From the IMG/VR virus record IMGVR_UViG_3300020191_000016, positions 1-49,507 of that record: a stretch of DNA of 49,507 nucleotides; one strand, given 5' to 3'. Positions 33,784 to 40,061 of the stretch are shown in pieces. The position numbers were made by a program, and so were the translations under genes. The DNA comes from a virus. The notes under the pieces were generated by a model. The model ran no database searches and was not told where the DNA came from. It saw only the letters and a list, made by a program, of their open reading frames with translations. Numbering within the stretch: the first letter of the stretch is position 1; the number at the start of each line of letters is the position of its first letter.

Positions 33784-33889
33784 AATAAAATCAATGACTT
33801 ACGAACCAAATCGGTCTTAGGGTACCTGCGCTATTTCCGGTAAATGTTATTACCGGAAATAACGATCCTAATAAAATCAAGGACTTACG
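33784..33889. repeat. Pair of 20-bp direct repeats flanking a hairpin
   Basis: AATAAAATCAATGACTTACG at 33784-33803 and the same sequence with one change (T to G) at 33870-33889. The two copies, 86 bases apart, bracket the perfect stem-loop at 33832-33861. Confidence 0.8.
33832..33861. repeat. Perfect 12-bp inverted repeat
   Basis: Arms TATTTCCGGTAA and TTACCGGAAATA with a six-base loop. No T-tract follows on either strand, which argues against a simple terminator. It may be a protein-binding or cruciform site. Confidence 0.8.
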
Positions 33890-33926
33890 CAACATCGGCC
33901 TCGATTCCAGGCCCAGGCGCCCAGGA

Positions 33927-33946
33927 ACATGGGCCCAGGCCCATGT
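33927..33946. repeat. GC-rich palindrome
   Basis: Nine-base arms (ACATGGGCC and GGCCCATGT) around the two bases CA, embedded in a GC-rich stretch with further imperfect repeats of the type GGCCCAGG. Confidence 0.75.
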
Positions 33947-34130
33947 CACACGGGGGGAAGCCCCTTATAGGGCTGGCTGGGCGGGGCTGTACTTAGTTTA
34001 AGCGACGTTGTCATGCTCGAGGTAGCTACCCCTTGTATATAGTCTAGCGTGGCTAATACGCGCTCTCCTGGGCTCTCAGTGCATTGTGGTAATTCGGTGG
34101 AATGTAGTGGGGATAAGTGGCGCAAAATGG

Positions 34131-34553
34131 CTACTCAAACCCCGCCAGTCGATATCGAAGCATATCCCACAACACAGCATCCAAGCGCCAGCTATCCAGC
34201 GGCTCGGCCTCGATGCCAAGCCTGAACACCTCTTCCGCTTGCGACCCATGGTAGAGCAGGAGACGGCCGTCAGCAGGCCTGGTTGTCCCCGTCTTCTGGT
34301 GATGAACCAGGATGTATGTCGGCATCCCCAGGGCGGCATGCTTCAGTTGAAAGGCTATCTGGTGCGGACTCATCTTCACCTTCTTCCCACTCTTCACCAC
34401 TTTCAATTCCATCATCACCCAACAGTCCTTCTCCAGGGCTATCAGGCAGTCCGGAATCCCAAGACCCACTCGACTCTCCAGCCTCGTGATCGCCGCTCTC
34501 GGCAAGTTCTCTTTCAGTCTCTGGTACAAGCGTGACTCCGGCCCCTTCGCCAT
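34131..34553 (-). CDS. VRR-NUC/PD-(D/E)XK nuclease, overprinted on terS
   Basis: 140 residues from the ATG at 34553 (GAGGAG seven bases upstream); a TTG at 34568 is unlikely. Catalytic set: Glu6 in PESRLYQRL, Asp35 in GLGIPDC, Glu49 and Lys51 in MMELKVV, Gln65 in SPHQIAF. This is the pattern of VRR-NUC or Holliday-junction-resolvase-like enzymes that process branched DNA. The first 284 bases are read in another frame as the C-terminal tail of the small terminase. It may resolve branches before packaging. Confidence 0.8.
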   Translation of the reverse strand: MAKGPESRLYQRLKENLPRAAITRLESRVGLGIPDCLIALEKDCWVMMELKVVKSGKKVKMSPHQIAFQLKHAALGMPTYILVHHQKTGTTRPADGRLLLYHGSQAEEVFRLGIEAEPLDSWRLDAVLWDMLRYRLAGFE

Positions 34554-35193
34554 CGCGCATCTCCTCAATAATTGTCGGTTGGTATTCGATCTGCTCGAGT
34601 TCCTGCTTCTCGCTCAATTCCTCGGGCGTCATGTCAATGATCTGTTTCGGCGGCGGTCCGCCATACAGTTGCTGGAGCTCTTCCAGCTTACGCCTGACCT
34701 CTTCCTTGCTCATGGAATCAATGGTGCCATGTCTGATTTCTTTTCGATCCACATAGATTGTGCCCAGCGCCTGCCCACGTCGATACTCTGCCGTGACTGC
34801 CGCGCCAAAGTTACCAGCATCCAAGGCGGCATCGCGTATTGCTTGCAAGTCTCGCATGTGCCTCTCGAAAGTAGTGCCATATTGATCAGCAAGCTCCCGC
34901 CTATATTCCTGGATCGCCGCGACAACATGTGGACTTCGTTTTGGATCAGTCAGTCTATTTGCAACGTGTCCTGCTTTGTCTGGGGCATATCCAGCTCTGA
35001 TTGCCGCCTCCTTCATTGTGCACCTGCCATCGCCTGTGATCAGCTCCTGGATAAACTTCCACTCTTTCGGCGTGACAATCTTTCTCTGTTCCTTCAATGG
35101 CTTCACCTTTGTCTTCAATCGTTGTTCCATGTTGTTTCGTTTCAGCGGGACAGTGTTCAAGATGTCGCGCAACTGTTCACTTCCTTTTTTCAT
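34270..35193 (-). CDS. terS: Terminase small subunit with overprinted acidic tail
   Basis: 307 residues from the ATG at 35193, which shares a base with the preceding stop and follows AAGAGGGTG. Residues about 40-190 match Terminase_2-like small subunits: TPKEWKFIQELITGDGRCT, KEAAIRAGYAPDKAGHVANR, then a helical oligomerisation part and GTIYVDRKEIRHG. From about residue 214 to the end the chain is acidic and low-complexity (Gly/Ser/Glu/Asp), exactly where the nuclease gene is encoded in the +1 frame. DNA-recognition role expected in the packaging complex. Confidence 0.85.
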   Translation of the reverse strand: MKKGSEQLRDILNTVPLKRNNMEQRLKTKVKPLKEQRKIVTPKEWKFIQELITGDGRCTMKEAAIRAGYAPDKAGHVANRLTDPKRSPHVVAAIQEYRRELADQYGTTFERHMRDLQAIRDAALDAGNFGAAVTAEYRRGQALGTIYVDRKEIRHGTIDSMSKEEVRRKLEELQQLYGGPPPKQIIDMTPEELSEKQELEQIEYQPTIIEEMRDGEGAGVTLVPETERELAESGDHEAGESSGSWDSGLPDSPGEGLLGDDGIESGEEWEEGEDESAPDSLSTEACRPGDADIHPGSSPEDGDNQAC

Positions 35194-35408
35194 CAATGCA
35201 CCCTCTTGCAAGTCCACTGGTGCCAACCAGTTTCCTTCACTTCAAAATATTTGCCTGCCTGGCGCTTACAGTGAAAAGTTGCCGCACTCCTGGCACGCTG
35301 TGCATCTGCCGCACTATGCAGAATAAAATAATCGCCGATGATCATCGACTTGAACGGGTATTTCGATCTGCCGCTGGCTAATCGTTGTATTTTTAGTTCT
35401 TTACCCAT
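35193..35408 (-). CDS. Small phage protein of the KYPF family
   Basis: 71 residues. Pattern KYPFKSMIIGDYF, alanine/arginine-rich helix, and a final strand with Trp and CKRV. A similar layout occurs in the 70-residue protein at 38597-38809 (KYPFVDMEPGDSAYF...RVWRK), so they are paralogues of a common small phage family (DUF7303-like by memory). Translationally coupled to terS. A DNA-binding or regulatory role is possible. Confidence 0.7.
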   Translation of the reverse strand: MGKELKIQRLASGRSKYPFKSMIIGDYFILHSAADAQRARSAATFHCKRQAGKYFEVKETGWHQWTCKRVH

Positions 35409-35421
35409 TTATCTCTCCAGA

Positions 35422-35439
35422 CTGTTACACCTGTTACGG
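35422..35439. repeat. CTGTTACAC repeat pair
   Basis: Two head-to-tail 9-base units (CTGTTACAC, CTGTTACGG), lying just upstream of the 35193-35408 gene. Confidence 0.7.
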
Positions 35440-35614
35440 CAATTTTTTTCTATTTTGCTACTTACTTATATTTTTTGTTATTTTTCTGTACTGGGCGGTT
35501 TTTAACTTACCACACAATAAAAACAGGTGTTACACCATTACTAAAGTTCTTGAAAAATAAAAATATTTTTTTCTAAAATGAGCTCGCGCGCGCACCCCGT
35601 ACTTTTCTATTTTA

Positions 35615-35632
35615 CTGTTACACTGATACACC
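35615..35632. repeat. CTGTTACAC repeat pair
   Basis: CTGTTACAC followed directly by CTGATACAC, the same 9-base unit as in the other pairs. Confidence 0.7.
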
Positions 35633-35634
35633 AA

Positions 35635-35663
35635 ATTATAAGTAGTGTATACAGTAGTGTATA
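35635..35663 (-). promoter_or_regulatory. Minus-strand promoter candidate overlapped by repeats
   Basis: TATACA (35658-35663) and TATAAT (35635-35640) spaced by 17 bases on the minus strand. The tandem AGTAGTGTATAC repeats fill the spacer and -35 box, as a repressor or activator operator would. Confidence 0.55.
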
Positions 35664-35664
35664 C
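35641..35664. repeat. Tandem 12-bp repeats AGTAGTGTATAC x2
   Basis: Two perfect 12-base units head to tail, each containing the palindromic core GTATAC. A spacing of slightly over one helical turn suits side-by-side protein binding. Confidence 0.85.
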
Positions 35665-35836
35665 GCTACAGCCCTTATAATACCTACGATGTAACACCTG
35701 TTACACCAAAACTAAAGTTCTGACGAAATAAAAAAAATAAAAAAGTTTTTTTTCAATAACTTTAGTTTTAGTGTTTCACCGTATCACCAGTGTATACAGT
35801 AATGCCATAAAGCCAGGTATTACGGGGCATTCAGCC

Positions 35837-35854
35837 CTGTTACACCTGTTACAC
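35837..35854. repeat. CTGTTACAC repeat pair
   Basis: Two exact 9-base units in tandem. An additional single copy lies at 35698-35706. Confidence 0.8.
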
Positions 35855-35862
35855 CAAATTTA

Positions 35863-35898
35863 AGTGGTGTATACAGTGGTGTATACAGTGGTGTTACA
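35863..35898. repeat. Tandem 12-bp repeats AGTGGTGTATAC x3
   Basis: Two exact AGTGGTGTATAC units followed by a third, altered unit (AGTGGTGTTACA) that merges with the GGTGTTACACC palindrome. One base differs from the 35641-35664 unit. A solitary GTGTATAC lies at 35790-35797. Confidence 0.85.
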
Positions 35899-35923
35899 CC
35901 CTCAAAACTCCAGGGTCCACGTA

Positions 35924-36109
35924 TCAACTCTCTTCTCCGAAAAGCTCCCAGTAGTCTTTGTGGCATCGCTTATCATGACCACAGTTGTAGCAGACACCGA
36001 GGGCATCATCGAAGTCAGGCGCTTGACAGATAGTCCCGTGGTCCTTGGACCATGACGCCGCATCACAGACACAATCAGCATGTACCGTTTTCCGTTCCAT
36101 AGCACCCAT
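35924..36109 (-). CDS. Cys-rich zinc-binding microprotein
   Basis: 61 residues. Cys and His residues in CVCDAASW, TICQ, CYNCGHDKRCHKD suggest two treble-clef or ribbon-like zinc sites. The ATG at 36109 follows AGGGGG. A longer frame in another phase (35902-36165) lacks such features and was not chosen. Sits beside the iteron region, so a DNA-binding or regulatory role is possible but unproven. Confidence 0.65.
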   Translation of the reverse strand: MGAMERKTVHADCVCDAASWSKDHGTICQAPDFDDALGVCYNCGHDKRCHKDYWELFGEES

Positions 36110-36121
36110 TGTTTGTTCCCC

Positions 36122-36304
36122 CTATTCATCAATGGACTCGAATTCTTGTCCAAGTTTTTCGACAAAAATTTTTGCGATTCTCACGCATTCTTCGGCGGCA
36201 CTTTCTGGATGATCACAGATTGAGTTTCTGTTTTTATCAAAAAGCGCATGAAGCACCACGGCGCTGAAAAGCCCTGTAAGGATTTTTTTGTCGGATGTAT
36301 TCAT
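36122..36304 (-). CDS. Small hypothetical protein
   Basis: 60 residues from the ATG at 36304, which overlaps the preceding stop as ATGA; the longer frame from 36469 would run through the previous gene. Short hydrophobic helix near the start (ILTGLFSAVVLHALF) and a helical acidic C-terminus (EECVRIAKIFVEKLGQEFES). Possibly peripheral membrane. Function unknown. Confidence 0.6.
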   Translation of the reverse strand: MNTSDKKILTGLFSAVVLHALFDKNRNSICDHPESAAEECVRIAKIFVEKLGQEFESIDE

Positions 36305-36528
36305 ATCACCCCCAGTAAGTGTAGAAAGAGCTCTACGACGATTAGGGCGGACGCTACGCCTACAATTATGGCAATGACACCTCCCGTGATCATGGAGCGA
36401 AAAATCACGTCCCACTCTTCTCGGGTAATAAACTTGTCTCCTGGTTCTTCGGTATCGACGGCCTGCCACTGGGGCGGCATTGGCTCAACATGAATATCTA
36501 TGTCATCTAATTTTGGATTGGTTTTCAT
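36301..36528 (-). CDS. Single-pass membrane protein
   Basis: 75 residues from ATG 36528 (GGAGA upstream). Acidic soluble head (residues 1-48) and a C-terminal transmembrane helix (MITGGVIAIIVGVASALIVV). No family known. Could act at the host inner membrane, for example in exclusion or lysis timing; this is speculation from topology. Confidence 0.65.
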   Translation of the reverse strand: MKTNPKLDDIDIHVEPMPPQWQAVDTEEPGDKFITREEWDVIFRSMITGGVIAIIVGVASALIVVELFLHLLGVI

Positions 36529-36547
36529 TTGGGTCTCCACGGTTGGT

Positions 36548-37288
36548 TTATGTTGCTTTTTCCCACAGGATGAAATCATCCTGGTAGAAATCTAAAAGTT
36601 GTTGCTGTCTTTCTTTTGTTAAAAGCCTGTCATTAGCTGGCCTGGGTTTTGATTTATTTTCGTGGCCTATGGGCGGGGCTTTACCTCCGAAACTTTCGAT
36701 CAGTTCCGTGATCCTTGGTGCAAGGTTCTCTATCTTATAAACCGTTGGATTATCATCCAGGAAGCTGGTTTGTTTTCTCAAGAATACAGATGAATACGGC
36801 AGAGGCTGATTGGCCGTCCCAACAGAGCTATAAAAGTTATCCCAGAAGCAGTTATAAATACCTTTCCCCCCTTGACCTATAGCGTGGTTTGTTTTTATGT
36901 CCCAGGGCACCCCCCGCTTATCAAAAAGCGCATAAGACACAATGGATAAAAAACGATCTACTGGATGTCTGACCACGGCGATGCACTGCATGTCTTCAGT
37001 AACTAATTTTTTCTCTAACAGCTCCCTCCAAGAGAAGTGACAAAGAGACGTAACATTGTTTTGGGGAAGCATTTGAGACATGGATTGCACAGATGTATTG
37101 GGCAAGGTTTTTTCATGTTGAAGGCGGATATGTTCAAAATTTAATTCATCATGAGAGTTATGAACGCGGGTACAGATATCGATGGCTGGATCGAGAATTC
37201 CCGACATGCGCACTGCTGGCTCGATAGAGTGGGTTCCGCACTTGGGAATGGAAATAAGGGCAAAATTGTTTTTATATGAAATTATCAT
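36548..37288 (-). CDS. Sulfotransferase-family protein
   Basis: 246 residues. Sulfotransferases move sulfate from PAPS to hydroxyl or amino groups of sugars, lipids or proteins. The 5'-phosphosulfate-binding loop is visible as IPKCGTHS (14-21) and the 3'-phosphate-binding motif as VVRHPVDRFLS (105-115), both at expected spacing. No signal peptide, so cytoplasmic. It overlaps the wall-hydrolase gene by four bases. It may modify host surface glycans or virion proteins; target unknown. Confidence 0.85.
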   Translation of the reverse strand: MIISYKNNFALISIPKCGTHSIEPAVRMSGILDPAIDICTRVHNSHDELNFEHIRLQHEKTLPNTSVQSMSQMLPQNNVTSLCHFSWRELLEKKLVTEDMQCIAVVRHPVDRFLSIVSYALFDKRGVPWDIKTNHAIGQGGKGIYNCFWDNFYSSVGTANQPLPYSSVFLRKQTSFLDDNPTVYKIENLAPRITELIESFGGKAPPIGHENKSKPRPANDRLLTKERQQQLLDFYQDDFILWEKAT

Positions 37289-37701
37289 TGTCGGTAAAAA
37301 ATATGATTCTTGACCCGTGTTGTTGGGGTCATGGTCAATGTCCAGTCAGGATTTACCCAGGTAGCGTGGTAATGAGTTGCGCCGTCGGTTGGGTCTGGGA
37401 TCCAGTTGTTCATGATGCCCAGGGAGAGAATAACGGCGGAGCCAAACGCCGGTTTATCTTTGATGACCTCAGGCTTACCGTCACACCAAAAGCTAAATTG
37501 ACATTGGTGTCGCAGTGGTACGTGGCGCCAGTAGCGCCCTTGTTTGACCACGTCGCAAACTGTTGACGGGTAGTCAACACTGGCAACTCGATTTAAGATG
37601 ACGTGCCCAACTGCATGCTGACCCTCTACAGGTTCACCGCGTGCCTCGTGGTAAATGGCAAGAGCCATGCACATAATCGACGATATCATTAGATGTCTCA
37701 C
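37285..37701 (-). CDS. Cell wall hydrolase, SleB-like
   Basis: 138 residues from a GTG at 37701 (GTGA overlap with the upstream stop); an ATG at 37689 is an alternative. The Hydrolase_2 core is present: YHEARGEPVEGQHAVGHVIL with putative catalytic Glu19, then NRV...YPSTVCDVV, CQFSFWCDG and HYHATWVNPDW. These enzymes cleave peptidoglycan glycan strands. The hydrophobic N-terminus could serve as an export or anchor signal. A second wall enzyme far from the lysozyme operon suggests a different timing. Confidence 0.85.
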   Translation of the reverse strand: MRHLMISSIMCMALAIYHEARGEPVEGQHAVGHVILNRVASVDYPSTVCDVVKQGRYWRHVPLRHQCQFSFWCDGKPEVIKDKPAFGSAVILSLGIMNNWIPDPTDGATHYHATWVNPDWTLTMTPTTRVKNHIFYRQ

Positions 37702-38201
37702 TCGTGTTCGTCAGCCTTAGCTTTCAAATTATCGTGAATAGTCTTAACCCACCAAAAAAATAGATCTTCTGTCAGCTCATGTTTCATAATGTTCACGCGG
37801 TGCGCGACCAGTTGAATATTATTTTTGTTGTATGGGTCATGAGGAATTATTCTGTCAACGCTGGCATTGAATTCTTTTTTTCCTGAACCGTCTCGATGAT
37901 AAGTCAGGGCAATGCCAGATATCGCACAACGCCCTTCCTGTTTTTCCCATAGCGCAAAAAGATCCTCGATCACAATATTAAACTCTGCCTTCGAATGTCC
38001 CCTGTTCTTCTTTCTGTTGGTGTGAGTGTACTTCAATTGCGCGTACAACCGACGGATGTAAGGCGCTGGTCCTTGGGACGAGGCCAGCCGTCGCTTGACG
38101 GAATAGCATACAGCGCAAACCACTCCGCCCCTGCCCGTGTCAAATTCGGACAGGTGCTTGAGCTCTCTGCATTCACGACATCGCCTTCTTACCACTTTCA
38201 T
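37698..38201 (-). CDS. HNH endonuclease-like protein
   Basis: 167 residues from the ATG at 38201. N-terminal zinc finger with Cys8-x2-Cys11 and a CAVC pair; C-terminal part with GRCAISGIALTY, SVDRIIPHDPYNKNNIQLVA and HRVNIMKHEL, an HNH-type nuclease arrangement. Free-standing phage HNH proteins can be homing endonucleases or packaging aids. The overlap with the upstream zinc-ribbon gene is about 29 bases, and the start is uncertain (38210 and 38213 possible). Confidence 0.72.
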   Translation of the reverse strand: MKVVRRRCRECRELKHLSEFDTGRGGVVCAVCYSVKRRLASSQGPAPYIRRLYAQLKYTHTNRKKNRGHSKAEFNIVIEDLFALWEKQEGRCAISGIALTYHRDGSGKKEFNASVDRIIPHDPYNKNNIQLVAHRVNIMKHELTEDLFFWWVKTIHDNLKAKADEHE

Positions 38202-38385
38202 GAGTGGCATCATGACAATTACTGTCGCGTTGTGCAATCCATACACGTTCTCTGCCAATTGCTTTCGTGAACCCGTTGCACTTAGGGCACCACCAACCAA
38301 CGCGTATATTTTTTTGGGCGTTAATTACTTCTTCTTGCTCATTTCCGCAGGTACAAGGAATCTTTTCAATTGAGTCAGTAATCAT
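38173..38385 (-). CDS. Zinc-ribbon microprotein
   Basis: 70 residues: PCTCGNEQ and WWCPKCNGF, the knuckles of a zinc ribbon. ATGA overlap with the preceding gene. Ends inside the HNH frame. Possibly accessory to it. Family unnamed. Confidence 0.65.
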   Translation of the reverse strand: MITDSIEKIPCTCGNEQEEVINAQKNIRVGWWCPKCNGFTKAIGRERVWIAQRDSNCHDATHESGKKAMS

Positions 38386-38600
38386 TCGGCCTCCTGGACT
38401 TCAGGCAAGATTAAATCGACTGTATCAACCCTGGCTCTTTTTACCACTTCAAAAATAGTATTCAGGCAAGCCTGGGTGTCTGTGTGTACTTCACGCATTG
38501 CGCTCAGGATCTTCACCTTGTCCGCGTAAAACATATCACCGCAGTGGGTCAACGCCATGGAACGCAGTTCGGCTTTATGCTTGCGCAGGCTTTCATTCAT
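38382..38600 (-). CDS. Small helical protein
   Basis: 72 residues from the ATG at 38600, preceded by GGAGG and overlapping the previous stop by four bases (ATGA). Charged helices with two cysteines (MALTHCGDMFYADKVKILSA; TQACLNTIFEVVKRA). No family recognised. Confidence 0.6.
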   Translation of the reverse strand: MNESLRKHKAELRSMALTHCGDMFYADKVKILSAMREVHTDTQACLNTIFEVVKRARVDTVDLILPEVQEAE

Positions 38601-38809
38601 GCTTTCCTCCATACCCTGATCCCTCCGTTTTCTTTTCGTGCGATGTACTCGCGATTATAACGATCACCGACGGCCTTCGCCGCCTTGTATGCTTTGCCGC
38701 CTAACTTTTCTTCGAAGTAGGCAGAGTCGCCTGGCTCCATGTCCACGAAAGGATACTTTCGCTGTCGCGTGGACTCTGGCAGTGGTATTGAATTTTCAAT
38801 AATCATCAT
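38597..38809 (-). CDS. Small KYPF-family protein, paralogue of 35193-35408
   Basis: 70 residues from ATG 38809 (GGAGACG upstream). RKYPFVDMEPGDSAYFEEKL, alanine-rich helix and a final RVWRKA strand, which match the layout of the 71-residue protein before terS. Members of this small family occur in many phages; no tested function that I can cite. Confidence 0.65.
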   Translation of the reverse strand: MMIIENSIPLPESTRQRKYPFVDMEPGDSAYFEEKLGGKAYKAAKAVGDRYNREYIARKENGGIRVWRKA

Positions 38810-38939
38810 CGTCTCCGTATCGCATGTCGGCCTCGTTGGCCTCATGGTTTAATTTTTCCTCGAGCCGCTCATGCGAGGGGCCATAGGTTTCTTCATAATC
38901 ACGTTGCAGTTCAGCAACATCAACTGGATCACGTCCCAT
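38796..38939 (-). CDS. Small acidic hypothetical protein (47 aa)
   Basis: Starts at ATG 38939 after GGGAGAAAG and ends within the next gene's first codons. Sequence MGRDPVDVAELQRDYEETYG with an acidic DDDDY end. The strong ribosome site and overlap support a real gene. A longer frame from 39065 would run over the neighbouring membrane peptide. Confidence 0.6.
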   Translation of the reverse strand: MGRDPVDVAELQRDYEETYGPSHERLEEKLNHEANEADMRYGDDDDY

Positions 38940-38950
38940 TACTTTCTCCC

Positions 38951-39049
38951 TTAAAAAATAGCCATGGCAATTGAAATAATTAAAAAGACCAGGGGGGTGA
39001 TGAGCACCCCCGCAATCCCGCCTAGTATTATTTTTACTGTGTCGCTCAT
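38951..39049 (-). CDS. Membrane microprotein (32 aa)
   Basis: Starts at ATG 39049 four bases after the preceding stop. MSDTVKIILGGIAGVLITPL followed by a hydrophobic stretch to the end: essentially one transmembrane helix. Function unknown. Confidence 0.55.
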   Translation of the reverse strand: MSDTVKIILGGIAGVLITPLVFLIISIAMAIF

Positions 39050-39052
39050 ATC

Positions 39053-39616
39053 TTAGTGCCCCCAACCCAGCGCAGTTTCTATTTTTGGTGTGCCGTCCCA
39101 GGCAGTGGCATAAGCGTAGTCTTTAATTTTAAAACCGTACTCACCAACCATTTTGTTGAAGGGCTCACTGCCTTCAGCATCAGGAGCAGGGACTACGAAG
39201 TCGTATGACTTTTCTCCCTCTACTCTATTCTTACCAACCTTGACCAGAGTCGCTTTTTTGCCCCTGACGTCCAGGACCTTGTAAAAGTCTATGTTGGTCT
39301 GGTCATAACCCCAGCTAGTGTAGTAGATGTCACCAACCTTGATGCTTTTTGCTTTCTCTTCGATAGCCGCTTTCTTTTTGGCCTTCAGCTCTTTGTTATA
39401 TTTTTCCCTCTTGAAATATTTATCGATCCACTGGGCAAGGAATTCCTTCATCCTTTCTGCGCTCTTGAAATTGTAGTAGAAGTCGTACTTTGCTCTCTTG
39501 CCGCTGAAACCCATGGCGCTGGTATCACTGATTATGTAAATCACCAGGCTTGAGTTGGGAACGTCAATCTTTTTCTTAAAAAGCGTTGGAACGTAAAATT
39601 CTCTAGTCATTCTCAT
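39053..39616 (-). CDS. Conserved hypothetical protein with own promoter cassette
   Basis: 187 residues. Mixed alpha/beta with a long Lys/Glu helix (FKREKYNKELKAKKKAAIEE) and a C-terminal beta barrel-like part (VGDIYYTSWGYDQTNIDFYK, then VRGKKATLVKVGKN). It resembles small phage proteins of unknown function that I have seen in many phages. It is driven by promoter copy 1, with AGGAGAAAG at the ribosome site. Confidence 0.65.
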   Translation of the reverse strand: MRMTREFYVPTLFKKKIDVPNSSLVIYIISDTSAMGFSGKRAKYDFYYNFKSAERMKEFLAQWIDKYFKREKYNKELKAKKKAAIEEKAKSIKVGDIYYTSWGYDQTNIDFYKVLDVRGKKATLVKVGKNRVEGEKSYDFVVPAPDAEGSEPFNKMVGEYGFKIKDYAYATAWDGTPKIETALGWGH

Positions 39617-39653
39617 TTCTTTCTCCTTTCTGATTGAATTAACTTACGAACTA

Positions 39654-39681
39654 ATAATACCAAAACTACAAATAAATACAA
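39654..39681 (-). promoter_or_regulatory. Promoter cassette copy 1
   Basis: Minus strand TTGTAT (39676-39681), 16-base spacer, TATTAT (39654-39659), with an A-rich upstream tract. Same layout as copies 2-4. Transcription would begin near 39646, about 30 bases before the ATG at 39616. Confidence 0.75.
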
Positions 39682-39701
39682 CTATTTTTTGATATTTTTT
39701 T

Positions 39702-40040
39702 CTATTTCTGTTCTGATTGAATTAACTTATTTATCTTTAATTTATGCTGGATTTCCCATGGGGAATAGTCCTCCCTGCCTTTGATTGCCCACTTTTCAAC
39801 GACAGGCTTGCCGTACTCGTCCTCATCGACGATCAAGTAGGCAACAGTCTTTTTGACCTTTGCATACCGCCAGCCAGATTCCAGGCCGGGGATAATGTTG
39901 CACTCATCGGCAACCCAGACCCGGCTGGGGAACTCAGGGTTATCTGACCGCATATCAAACTCGAAAATCTTGCCGCCGCTTTTTTCCCGAAAGCAACCGC
40001 CGTCGGCGATGGGATATTCTGAACTCGGTGCAAATGCCAT
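39702..40040 (-). CDS. Small hypothetical protein
   Basis: 112 residues, beta-rich front (GGKIFEFDMRSDNPEFPSRV) and charged C-terminus. AGGAGAAAGAC before the ATG. Its 3' end reads into the AT-rich promoter region of the next gene. Function unknown. Confidence 0.6.
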   Translation of the reverse strand: MAFAPSSEYPIADGGCFREKSGGKIFEFDMRSDNPEFPSRVWVADECNIIPGLESGWRYAKVKKTVAYLIVDEDEYGKPVVEKWAIKGREDYSPWEIQHKLKINKLIQSEQK

Positions 40041-40061
40041 GTCTTTCTCCTTTCTGATTGA

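Larger units (their letters stand above)
33607..34130. other. Non-coding, palindrome-rich region between nuclease/terS and terL
   Basis: 524 bases with no convincing gene. It holds a parS-like palindrome, a 12-bp perfect hairpin flanked by near-identical 20-bp direct repeats, and GC-rich palindromes. Between the two terminase genes this is where a packaging start (cos/pac) often lies; a replication or partition function is an alternative. Confidence 0.75.
35409..35923. other. AT-rich iteron/operator region without genes
   Basis: About 515 bases containing two kinds of tandem repeat, two copies of the palindrome GGTGTTACACC (35526-35536, 35890-35900), long A/T tracts and at least one minus-strand promoter candidate. 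It separates the early gene set from the packaging genes. A replication origin, an early/late switch, or both are plausible. Confidence 0.75.

Noticed and set aside
34486-35274. A 262-codon plus-strand frame
   Set aside because: It lies antisense to terS and the nuclease, both with clear motifs, and shows no recognisable protein pattern or ribosome site.
35409-35923. A CRISPR array suggested by repeats
   Set aside because: Repeats are 9-12 bases, mostly tandem without unique spacers, and no cas genes are nearby.
35902-36165. An 87-codon minus frame over the Cys-rich gene
   Set aside because: The alternate frame 35924-36109 has zinc-binding Cys/His pairs and a good ribosome site; this one does not.
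38270-38458. Longer start of the HNH gene at 38300
   Set aside because: It would overlap the zinc-ribbon gene by over 120 bases and adds residues with no conserved pattern.
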